Positions 39,601 through 50,500 of a DNA stretch of 64,000 nt are shown here, piece after piece (within the stretch, counting starts at the first letter, position 1; each line of letters begins with the position of its first letter). A model generated the notes under the pieces. It was not told the DNA's origin and searched no databases. It saw only the letters and a program-made list of their open reading frames with translations. Made by a program: the position numbers and the translations under genes. Origin of the DNA: Diacronema lutheri (Eukaryota; Haptophyta; Pavlovophyceae; Pavlovales; Pavlovaceae); assembly GCA_019448385.1 (NCBI GenBank), contig JAGTXO010000080.1:29271-93270 (forward strand). The letters run 5' to 3'.

Positions 39601-42600
39601 TGCCAGTCGGCCGTGCTGGGGGCGACGCGAATCGACTGCGGGAGCTCGACGCCAAAGCCGGCGAGGCGCACGATGTGCGCGACGATGACGCTCGAAATGG
39701 CGGGGGCGCTCGACGGGTCGCCCGCTGCAGCGAGCACCGCCCCGCCCCAGTGCTCACGCGTGACGCAATCCGCGTCCTCGACGTGCACGTGCGCCACGCT
39801 CGCGCCGAGCTGGTGCAGCAACGCGCAGATGTCGGCGTCGACCGTCCTCTCCTCCTCGGCCGCCTCGGCCGTGCCGCGGGCGGCGGCGTCGCCTGTCGGC
39901 TGCCCGAGGTACGCGATCGCCCGCTCGACGGCCGCGCGCTCCGCACGCGCTGCGCTGTCGATCGCCGCATTGCCGACGGGCGCGCGCAGCGCCGCGACCG
40001 CGTCTTGCAACGCCGTCGCGTCGCCCGTCGCCGCCGCCGCCGTCACCGCCGCCGCGCTCGCGGTGCCGTGCGCGACGGCGTGCAGCGCGGCGGCGCGCGC
40101 GGCGGGGATGCGCCCGTCCAGCGCGAGCACGAGCGGCGGCCCGGCCGGCGTCTGCTGCCGCCGGTGCCGCCGGCTCGCAGCCGGGTGGTCGGCGCGCGCG
40201 CGCTCGAGCCGCGCGCGCCGCTCGACGACGCGCGCCCAGAAGGCCTGCACCCTCGGCTGCGCGAATGCAAGCCAGCCGGCGCCGCGCGTCACGACGTGCA
40301 CGACGATCCGGTCCTCGTGCCTGAGGTACTGCACGTAGAGCGCTTTGCTCACGCCGAGGACGTGCATGCCGAGCTGCAGCTGATCGCGGTGCGGCTGCGG
40401 CGGCCCGTCCTCGTGCGCCGTGGCGCCCGCCTTGGTGAGCGTCTTCACCTCGACGAGGACCTGCTCGTTGTTTTCGGGGAGGATGGCGAGCCCGTCCGGC
40501 GAGAAGGCGAACGGCGCGCTCTTGTCGTGCGGGTCCGCACGCACCATCGGCAGGTTGCACACGACGGTGATGCCGTACGCGGCCGCCAGCTTGCGCAGCG
40601 CGACGGCCTCGCCGAGGATGCCCGCGGTCGTCGCCTTGGTCCGCACCTCGCGCCGCCGCCGGTGCACGTACTCGTCGGTGAGCGTCTCGTGCGCGACGCC
40701 GGCGTTGTCGTTCACGACGTCGCCAACCTTGCTGCCCGTGACCTCCTCCCATCGCTCGTCGTGCCAGCGCGGGCTGCGCTGCGCGGGCGCGCCCGCGCCG
40801 ACGGCGTCGAGCACGCGGCGCAGCGCTGTGCCGTCGGGCGCAGCAGGCACGCGCGCGCGGTCCTGGGCCTCGCGAGCGTCGAGGACGCGGCCCGTAGTGG
40901 AATCTTGGGGTAGGTCGAGCTTGCTCGCCTCGCCGTAGCGGCTCTCCAGCTGGCGCGGTGCGTCGGCAGGGCCGCCGTCCGTGCGCGCACCCGACGCGCC
41001 CGCCAGTGCACGCGGCGCAGCGTCCGAGGCGCCCGCCGCGCCCGCACCGCCGCCAATCGCGCCAGCGCACGCGCGCGCCGCGACCTGCGGACGGCCAGCC
41101 GCAGGGACCTCGTCCGCTCGGCCGGCCGCTGCGTCGGCCGTCCGCTTGGCCACCTCGCGCACGTCTCCGAGCGCGAGCGTGGCTGGCGCCGTCCAGCTCC
41201 CGTTGCGTTTGTCCCAACATTTGAGCAGCCCGCCAAGGAAGGGCGTGCCCGTCGGGCGGTCCTCGGGCACCTCCGCCAGGATCGCGTCGACGCGCAGCGC
41301 GGCCGCCACATCGCAGAACGCGCGCGCGGCGCGCGCCATCCGCTCGGCGCGCGCGCCGCCGTCGTCCGCCGCGCGGCGGATGGCGTGGCTCACGTGCGCG
41401 ACGCGGAGCGAGACGACGGCGTGCGCCGGCGCGTCGGCGCCCGTGCCGAGCGTGTGCCGCCGGATGGCCAGCTGCCCATCGCCCATGCGCGGCGGCAGCG
41501 ACGCGCACGCCGCGACGGTCGTCGTGCCGGCCGCGCTGTCGCACAGCCAGCTCGCCTCGCCGCCGCCCGCAAACTCAAAGGTCGCGAAGCCCTCGCGGCC
41601 GAAAAGCGCGACGAAGTGGTCGAGCACCGCCTTGTTGATCGCGCGCGCCGCCGGCCGCGTCGATGCGCCGCGGGCAGCGCCACCCGCCGCGCCGCGCGCA
41701 TCGCTGCACGTCGCAGGGCAGGTGCAGCCGGACGCGCGCACGCCGTCCGACCGCGTCCGCGGCAGCTCGAGCTCGCGCACCTTGGGGCAGAACCAGAGCG
41801 GGTTGGACGCCTCGAGGCACAGCACGACGAGCCGCCCGTCCGTGCCGGCCAGCGCGCGCGCGTCGCGCAGCAGCTCGACGGCGAGCTCGGACGTCGCCGC
41901 GTGCACCGCCGGCTCGCCCGTCGCGCGGTCGGGCGGGAAGAGGCCACCGCCGACGAGCGGGCTGGGGCAGCGGCCGAGCATCACGAGCAGCGGCGGCGGC
42001 GGCGTCTGCGGCGCCTGCTGCCCGACCGCAGCCGCCGTCAGCCCGGCCAGGTCGGAGCTCGTGCGGAGGGCCTTGAGCGCGACGCGCGAGCCGGTGCCCG
42101 CCTGCTCGGAAAACGTGGCGAGCATGGCGCACGTGCTCGCCCTCGCGCCGCACTGCCAGCTGACGCGCGAGGAGGCCTTCCAGCGTGTCGTTTTCGCGCG
42201 GCCGCGTGACCGCGTCGAGCGCCGCCGGGCCGAGCTGGAGGCTGCCGGGCGTGACGCACAGCACCGCCTCGTGGTAGGCGCGCAGCAGCTCCCTCGGCAG
42301 CTGCTCGGCGGGCGTCGCCGCCTGCCCGCCCACCCACCGTGCACCGTGGCCGCCGTCGCCCGCGCCCGCGAGCCGGACCGCCGGCCCGCCCGTGATCGCC
42401 GAGGTCGGTGGCGTGCCGAGCGCGTCGACGAGCGCGCGCACGGGCGCGACACGCCTGCGCGCAGCGTCCGCGCCGACGGCGAGCGCGGCGATCTGAGCGC
42501 CCTCCCATGCGCGCTCCCTCGCGTCGTCCCGCGCGGCCGCCGGCGCGGCGCCCGGCCGCGCGCCGGGCGGCACCGCGCACGCCGCCGCGACGACCTCCGC

Positions 42601-44478
42601 GCGCGCGCCGGCGGCGTCGGGCGCGTGCAGCTGCGCGAGCGCGCCAAAGAGCGCGGCGGCCGAGCGGTAGCGGCCGTGCGCCGCGACGAGCGCGTAGAGC
42701 ACGCGCAGCGCGGCCACGCCCGCCTGGTCGGGCGCGTCGCCAGCGATTTGCTCGACCTCCCACGTGCGCGTGGGCGGCGGGCTGCCGTCGGCCGGGTCCG
42801 GACGCAGCGCCCACGCGCGCTCGACGATCGCGTTGAACACGCCGCGCGCGGCGCCCTCGTCAAACTCGGCGGCGCCCGCCGCGTGCGCGCACCACCCGTG
42901 CACGCGCGACGTGGGCGCGTCCACGGCGCGCTGCACGACGAGCACCGCCGGCCGGTCGACGCAGCCGAGGCTCACCGCCGCGTGCTTGCCCTCGAGCAGC
43001 GCCGCCGCCGCAGCCTCGACCAAGGCGTCATCAGGCGCGTCGCCGACGACGACGGCACAGCCGTCGCCGTACTCGGCCTGCATCGCGGCGACGCACGACG
43101 CGACAAAGTCGCCGCCCGCGGCCGCCGCGTGTCGCGCCGCCAGCATCCGGCGCGCGATGGCAAGCCAGACGTACTCGGCCGGCGCGCGCGCGGCGCGCGC
43201 GCGAGGCGCGCCGGCCGCGCCGCGTGCGCCCGCGCGTGCGCCTCCAGCGGCCGCAACGGCCGAGGCGGCTGGAGCGGCGGTGAGCGTGCGCCGCGCGCGC
43301 TTCGCCGGCCGCGTGATGGGCGATGCACCCGCCATCGCACCGCCCGCAGCAGCCGGTGCGGCCGCCACAGCGCCCGCCGCAACGCCACTCGTCACGACGC
43401 CCGTGGCGGGCGGCGCGGCGGCGGACGTGGCCGCCTCGACGGGCGTCGCGCAACTACCGCCAGCGGTCGCGGACGCGCCCGGCGACGCGTCGGCGAGGAG
43501 GTGGCGCAGCACGCCGCGCGCGAGCGCGACTGGCACGGCGAGCGTCAGCGCGCGCAGGCGGTCGGAAGGCGAGGCGTCGCGCTCGGCGTCGGCGGACGTG
43601 GCGGCAGCAGGCGGGGCGGCGGGCGGCACGGCGGCGGGCTGGGCGGCCGCCGGCGCAACCTCGTCGGCCTTGGCCAGCCAGACGAGCCCGGCGACTGCGA
43701 GCACGACGCTGTACGCGCCGACATCGTCACCCGCAACGCGCGCCAGCCGGGCGTGGGCGTCGGCCTCGGACACGGCGACGTGGAAGAGCACGTCGTCGCG
43801 GGCAGCTTGCTCGGCAAACTGACGCAGCTGCTTGGCCATCGTCACGCCGGCGACGCACGCCTCGCCCGCCTCTGCCTCGACCTGCTCGTCCTGGCCGATG
43901 GCGGACGCGCCGGCCTCGGCGCCAGCGTCGAGTGTCCGGCGGCGCTCGAGGGCGAAGCCACGCACACAGACGCGCTGGAGGCCGCCGAGCGCGCCCGCCT
44001 TCTCGTGCAGCGCGCACGACAGCTCGACCACCGAGTCCACGCGCCTCGCGGCGGCGCCCCCCCGCTCGCCGCGCGTGGCCGCGCGCACGACGAACACCGT
44101 GAATTGCGCGCGCTTCGCCGCGCGCGCCGACGCGCACGCGTGCTTCAGGAGCCGGCAAAGCGCGGGCCTTTGCGCCGCTGCGCCCCGCGTGCACAGCAGC
44201 AGTTGGCCGCGCTCGTCGCCCAGCTCCTGCTCGACGGCGGCCTCGAGCGCGTCGTCCGTCAAATCGCCGTGCTCCGTCGAGGCGAGCGCGCGCGCAGCCG
44301 CGAGCGCCAGCTCGCCTGCGCCCGCGCGCCGCCGGCGGCGCGCACCGGCGGGCGCGTGCGGCGCCGACGCGTGTGACGACGCCGCCGCGTCCGCGCGCGC
44401 ACACGCGGCGCGCAACGCCTCACGCGCCGAGGCGGCCGCGCGCGCCCTGGGCGCGAGCTTCAAGAACGTGCGCGCGGC

Positions 44479-44545
<67 letters not shown>

Positions 44546-47500
44546 TCGCCCGCGTCGCCGGCCGGCGGCGGCGGTGGCGGCGGTGGCGGCGCGGCCACGG
44601 CGGCGGCAGCAGCGGCGGCGGCGGCGGTGGCGGCGGCGGCGGCGCCCAGCGCGGGCGGCGGCGGCGTGGCGGCGGCGGTGGCGGCGGCGGTGACGCCAGC
44701 GGCGGCCTTGGCGCCGCGCGTCTGCGGCGGCGTTTCGGCGCGATCGGGGCTGCCCCCGCCACGCACCGCGCTCGTGACCGCGCAGACGCCGCCCGGCGCA
44801 CGATCGCTGGCCGCGCCGGTCAGCGCGACGCGGAGGCGCTCGCCGACAGCGTACATGTCCGCCACGCTGAACGTGCGCGGCGCGGACGAGCAGCCCGCCG
44901 CGGCGAGCGCGTCGTTGAGCGCGCCCACTATCGCGAGGCCGCACGTCGCGCCACGCTGCGCCGCCTCGTTGAGCAGCAGCGCGCGGCGCACGCGCGAAAT
45001 GTCGAGACCCGCCGCGTGCAGCGTGGCAGTTATCGCCTTGGCGAGCATGAGCGCCTGCCTGCAGGGCGACGCGAGCGTGTCGACGAGCACCGCGTCGTAG
45101 CGATGCTCGCCCGCGCGCGCGACGCGCACAAGGCGCAACGCGGTGAAATGGCCGGAGGCGAGCTGCGCGCCGTCGTCACCGCCCGCGCCGCCGCGCTCGT
45201 CCGACGGGCTCCACACGCCGATGACAGCCTGCGTTGTCGCCTCGCTGCGCAGGCGGTGCAGCAGCGCGGCGCGCTCGGCGTCGTCCTGAAACACCGCGGG
45301 TTGCGCGGCGAGCGGCACGTGGCAGACATGCCCGCCGCCGGCCTGCCCGTGCACGCGCAGCACGACCTCGCAGCACGCGTCGACGGTTGAGGCGAGCATG
45401 TCGCCGCTGGCGATGCGCTCCACCTCTGCCTGCGGGAGGCCGGCGCTCGCGGCGGCGGCGGCCAGCCGGCGCGCAGCCGCGTCGCCCGCCCACGCAAGCA
45501 GCGCCGAGTTGGCGGGTTGGAGGGGAAGCTCAAGGGCGGCTGGTTCGGTGGCGGTAGCCTCGTTGGCAACGGGCACGTTGGCGGTGCGCGCGTTGGCGGC
45601 GGGCGCGGCGGCGATGGCTGGTGGGGCGGAAGACGCGCCCGCGGCGGCGGGCGCGGACGCGGCAGCGGCAGCGGCTAGTGGGGCGGGGAAAACGCCGTCG
45701 GTGGCAGGCGCGGAGGCGAATGCAGGAGCAACTAGTGGGGCGGGAAAATCGGCGGCAGGCGCGAAGGCGGATGCAGCAGCGGCTAGTGCGGCGGGGAAAA
45801 CACCGTCGGCGGCAGGCGCGAAGGCGGATGCAGGAGCGCCCAGCGGGGCGCAGAAAACACCGTCGGCGGCAGGCGCGAAGGCGACAGCAGCAGCGGCCAG
45901 TGGAGCGGAGGCGCAGGGCCACGCGCGCGCCAGCCGTGCAAGCCCAAGCCGCGCGCGAGCGACGCACGCGCCGATGGCCGAGGCGGCGGCGCAGGCCACG
46001 ACGTGGCCTGGCACCGGTGTGGCCAGCCGCTCGCGGGTGTGCACGTCGAGCCGCGCCCCACGCCAAGAGCGGCGGCGCGCTGAACGGAGGCGCGCGACCC
46101 CGATCGATCCGCCCGCGCACGCGCGCGCCGGCTCAGTGTGGCCAACGCGCGCCGCTATGCAAGGCGCGCGCGCGATAACGGCGGCTGTCGGCCGTGGCGT
46201 GCGCGTGGCGGCGCCGCGGCGACGGGCGCGGCACACGAGCCGCTCGGGCGCGCCGCCGCCGCGCGGCACGATGTCGAGCAGCACGGTCACGCCGCGCGCG
46301 CGCGCGACCGCCGTGCACGCGAGCCGCACGGGCAGCGGCGGCCCGTCCGGGCGCGCGAGCGCCGCCACCTCGGCGTCGGTGAGGCTGTGCAGCTCGCGGC
46401 GCGCGCGCGCGAACGCGGCGATGTCCGCGCGCAGCTCCGCGTCCGTGCCGAGCGCGGCACGCGCGTGCACGGGGAGCGACGCGCGCAGCGCGTGGAGCAC
46501 GCCGCCGCGCGCGCCGCGCGGCGCCGGCGCGCGCTCGCGCTCAGCGCGCGCGGCGCGCGTGAGCTCGCGCACCGCGCGCGCGAGATTGCGCCGCGCGGCC
46601 GCGACGGGAGGGCTAGGTGCGCGCGCGCGCCGGTTGTAGCGCGGCCGCGCCGAGTCGAGGGGCGGCGGACGCGGTGCGTACGCCGCGGCGCGGCCCGCGC
46701 GCCAAAAGGCCGGCGGCGGGCGCAGCTCCGTCGCGTCGACCGCGGCCGCGAGCGCGCCGAGCGCGGCGTCGCTGTCGCCCGCCGCGTCGGCCGCGTCGAC
46801 GAGCACGAAGAGCGCGCCGAGCGCGCGCGACGCGGCCGCCTGCGCGGCGGTGGGGCGGGCGCAGGCAGCGACGCATGCGGCCGCCATGCCGCGCGCCGCG
46901 GCGAACGCCGGTGACGTGACGGCCGCGCCGATGGCAACGGCGGCGGCGGCGACGGTGGAGGCGGCAGCGCCGGCGATGGAGGTGGCAGCGGCGGCGGCGC
47001 TTGCCATCGCGCGGCGCGCGAGACGCGAGGCGCCACCGACCGCCGCCGCCGCAGCGCGCGCTGCGCGCGCGCCGGTGGCGCGCATCGTCGCCGCGCCAGG
47101 CGCCGCCGCGCCGACGCCGCCGGCGCCCGCGCCGTCGCCGCTCTCGGCCGTGCAGGGCTCCGATGGCGAACCCGGCGTGCGCTGGCGCGTGATGCGCGCG
47201 CCGAGGCGCGCGCTCCGCGCCGCGCGGCCGGCGACGTCGAGGAAGCGCCGTGCGCGCGCCGCGCGCAGGCCACGCGCGCGCGGCGGCGCACCGACAGGCG
47301 CCGAGCGCCGCGGCGCGCACGCCGGCGCGTCGCTGTCGGGTTGCGCAGCGCGCGCGCGGGAACTCGGCGCGGCGTGTGCGGGCGGCGGGCGCGCGCCCGC
47401 GCGGCGCAGAGGCGCGAGGCGCCGGCCGCAGACGAGGCGTGTGCGCAACCAGGACGGCGAGGGCCGCAGGGCGCCGTCGACGTCGCGCATCGGCGGGCCG

Positions 47501-50500
47501 CGAGCCCGCCGCGCAGCCGTGCGGCGCGCGCGAGGCGCTCGGCGGCGCGCGCGCCGCACGGCGCGCGCGGCGGCGCGCACGCCAGCGACGGCTGCGGCCA
47601 CGCCGCGCGCCAACACGGCCGCGGCGTGCGCCATCGCACCGAGCACGGCGCGTGGCGCGCCGAGCAAGCGCAGCAAGCGCGACGCCGTCGCGCGCGCCGG
47701 CGCACCGTGTGCAGGGGCCTCGCCAGCGCCAGCACCGACGCCGCCATCGCCGCAGCCGCAGGTGGCGTCGCCGCCGCCGCAGGCGTCGCGACGGACGCCG
47801 CCGCCGCCGAAACAACCGCCGCACACGTCGCCGCCGACGTTGCCATCCCAGCCGCCGTTGCGTGCGCAGGTGGCTGCGGCGCGTGCGTGCGGGAGGCGTG
47901 CCGTGCGGCGCGCATCACACGGGCTGCGCGACGCGAGCGACGCCGCCGGGGTCCCCGCTGCGCCAGGCGCGCCGTGCGCGCCAGCCTCGCCGGCCTCGCC
48001 GGCGCGCGGTCGCGCGCTCGCCTCGACGTGGCCGCCTCCGCCGCCATCGCCGCCGTCGAACCGGGCGGCGGAGGGCTGCCGCTCGAACCGCTCGTCGGCG
48101 TCGGCCGCCACCGCCGCCTCGCGCTCCGCCGCCGCGGCGGCCGCACGGCGCGCGTGGCGGAGCGCGCGGCCGCCGTCCGCTGCGCGGCGTGGCGGCGCGG
48201 GCGCGGGCTTCGGCGCGCGCGGCCCCTCGGCGCGCTCGCGGAGCACGGCGAGCGGCGTGCCCGTGGCGACGCTCGTGCAGACGCGCCGCAAGGCGGCGCT
48301 TACGCACGCGTGGACGACGCGCGCCGTCCGCTTGTCGGCGGCGCGCGCGGCGCGGCGCGCGGCCTTGGCGGCGGCCTTTTTGGCGCGCCTCTGCTCCGCC
48401 TGCTCCGACAGCGCGCGCGCCTGGCGCTCGGCTGCGAGCGCGTCCTCGGGCGAAACGGTCGGCCTCGGCGGCCGCGCGCGCGCGCTGCGACGCTGCGCGC
48501 TGCGGCGGTCGGACGGCGGCTGCCGCGGCGGCGAGGACGGCGAGCGCGAGCTCGGCGTGGGCGACCAATCGCCGCTGACGGTTGCGAGCGGCGCAAACGG
48601 GTTGTCGTCCCCGCGACCCGCGGCGTGCGACAGTGCACGCGGCGTCGGGCGCCGGCCGACCGCTGGCGGGCCCCACTCGGACGGCGGCTCCGAGGGCGAG
48701 CGCGCCGTCGGCGCCGCGCGTTGCGCGGCCGGCGGCGCCTCCCGGTCCAGCGCCGCCTGCTCTCTCGCCGCGGCCTGCTCGTCACCCTCCGGCACGCCAC
48801 GCGGCGCGAGCACCGCGGTGGCGCAGCGCGTCGCGTTGAGCAACGCCGCCTCCATCTGCCGCACGCTGGCCTTGGCGCACGCCACACCCTCTCTCGCCCG
48901 GCGCAGCGCCTCGTGCGCGCGGCGCACATCCGCGTCGGCATCTTCGCGCATGCCAAAGTGCGCCTGTTGCAGCCGCAGGTCCGCAGGGCGCCCCTGCGCG
49001 CGAGGGGCACGGGCGCGGCGGCGCGCAGGTGACGGAGCTGGCGCGCCGTTCTGCGCTGCGCGCACGCCAATCGACGGGCGCGCGCGCGGCGGGGCGCGCG
49101 CGCGCGCGCGCGCGCGCGCTGCCTACCCAGCCGCCGGCCGGCTCGCGCGAGCGCGCCAGCTGCTCCGCCGCCTCGGCGTCGAGCACGCGCTGCTGCGCCT
49201 CCTCCTCGCCCAGTGCAGCGAGGTGCAGCCGGCGGGCTGCCTTGCGGCAGTTGCCCTCCGCCTTGCCCACGGCCTTGCGCGCCGCGTCGACGGGGTCGTC
49301 GTTGGCTCTGGCGCGCCTGCGCTTGCCCTTGTCGGCGGGCGGCGGCTTGGCGCGCTGCAGCGTGCCGAGCGCGTCGTCGGCTCCGCGCGCGGCCGCCCGC
49401 GGGCGGCGGGCCCCAAAAAGCGCACCGGTCGCCGTGCGCGCCGCGCAAGCAACGACCAGCGCTGACATGCCGGCGAAGACCGCACCGCCCAGCGCCACGG
49501 TTGCCACGATGCGCAGCGTCCCGTGCGCAAGCTGCGCTGCCTCCGCCGCTTTGGCGGCCTCGCGCGCGCGCGCATCGGCGGCTCTCATCTCGTGCAGCAG
49601 CCCGGCCGCGCCGCTCGCGCCGTCGCGGCCGCGCGCGAGCTCGCACAGCACCGCCGCCGCGCGCCGCGTGGGCTCGCGCGCGAGCAGCTGCGCGCCGCCG
49701 TCGGGGCGCAGCTTCTCAACGAACTCGACAAACGTCGCGTCGCGCCAGAGGGACATGCGGAAGGCCCTGTGCACCGCCCCCTCCTGCTCGCGCATCCGCC
49801 GTGCCGCCCGCCTGCCGTCGCGCGCGTGCGCGTGCGCGGCCGCGTCGAATCCCGCGACGCCGCGCTGCGCGTCGCGCGCGGCCGACGACGGCGCCGCCGC
49901 GCTGCCCGCCAAGGGCGCCGCAGCGGCGACGCGCGCGTGCGGAGCGACGGGATCGCCGGCGGCCGGCGGCTCGGCGCGCTGCGGCGTGCCGTTTGCTCCG
50001 CGCGCGGCCGTCCCGGGGGAGATGGCCGCGATGGCGCCGCCAGCCGCGCCGCGCGCCAGCCACGCGCATAGGCTGCCGACGAGCTCGCCGAGACCCCCGA
50101 CGGTCGCCGCGGCGGCGAGTGCGCCGGGCTTGCCGGCCGACAGCGGCTCGCGAGCGTCGTCGTCGCAGCCGCCGGCACCCGTCTTGGCGAGTGCGTCGCG
50201 CTCGCCCTCGACGCCCGCCACGACCGCCGCCCCTCCGTCGTCCGCCGCGCCGGCCGCGCGCGCGGCCGGGCGCAGAGGAGGCGTGCCGGTGCAGCCGTCG
50301 CCGCTCGTCTTCGCCGTTTCCTCCACTTTGGTCACTTCGTCGCCACCTGCGCCATCTCCGACGCCGGGGCCCTTGGTCACGCTTGCCGCCATGCGCGCCG
50401 TGCCCGCCGGCCAGCCCGCCGACTGCTCGAGCGCGGCGGCGAGCGGCGCGACGCGCGTCGACTCGGGCGCGCTCTCGTCATCGGGCTCGAGCGCGTTGTG

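Noticed and set aside
35763-40913. A 1,716-codon open frame on the plus strand
   Set aside because: It is the antisense shadow of the YqaJ-chromodomain-Fanzor exon. It is Arg/Ala-rich without domains, and the minus strand has clear conserved motifs throughout.
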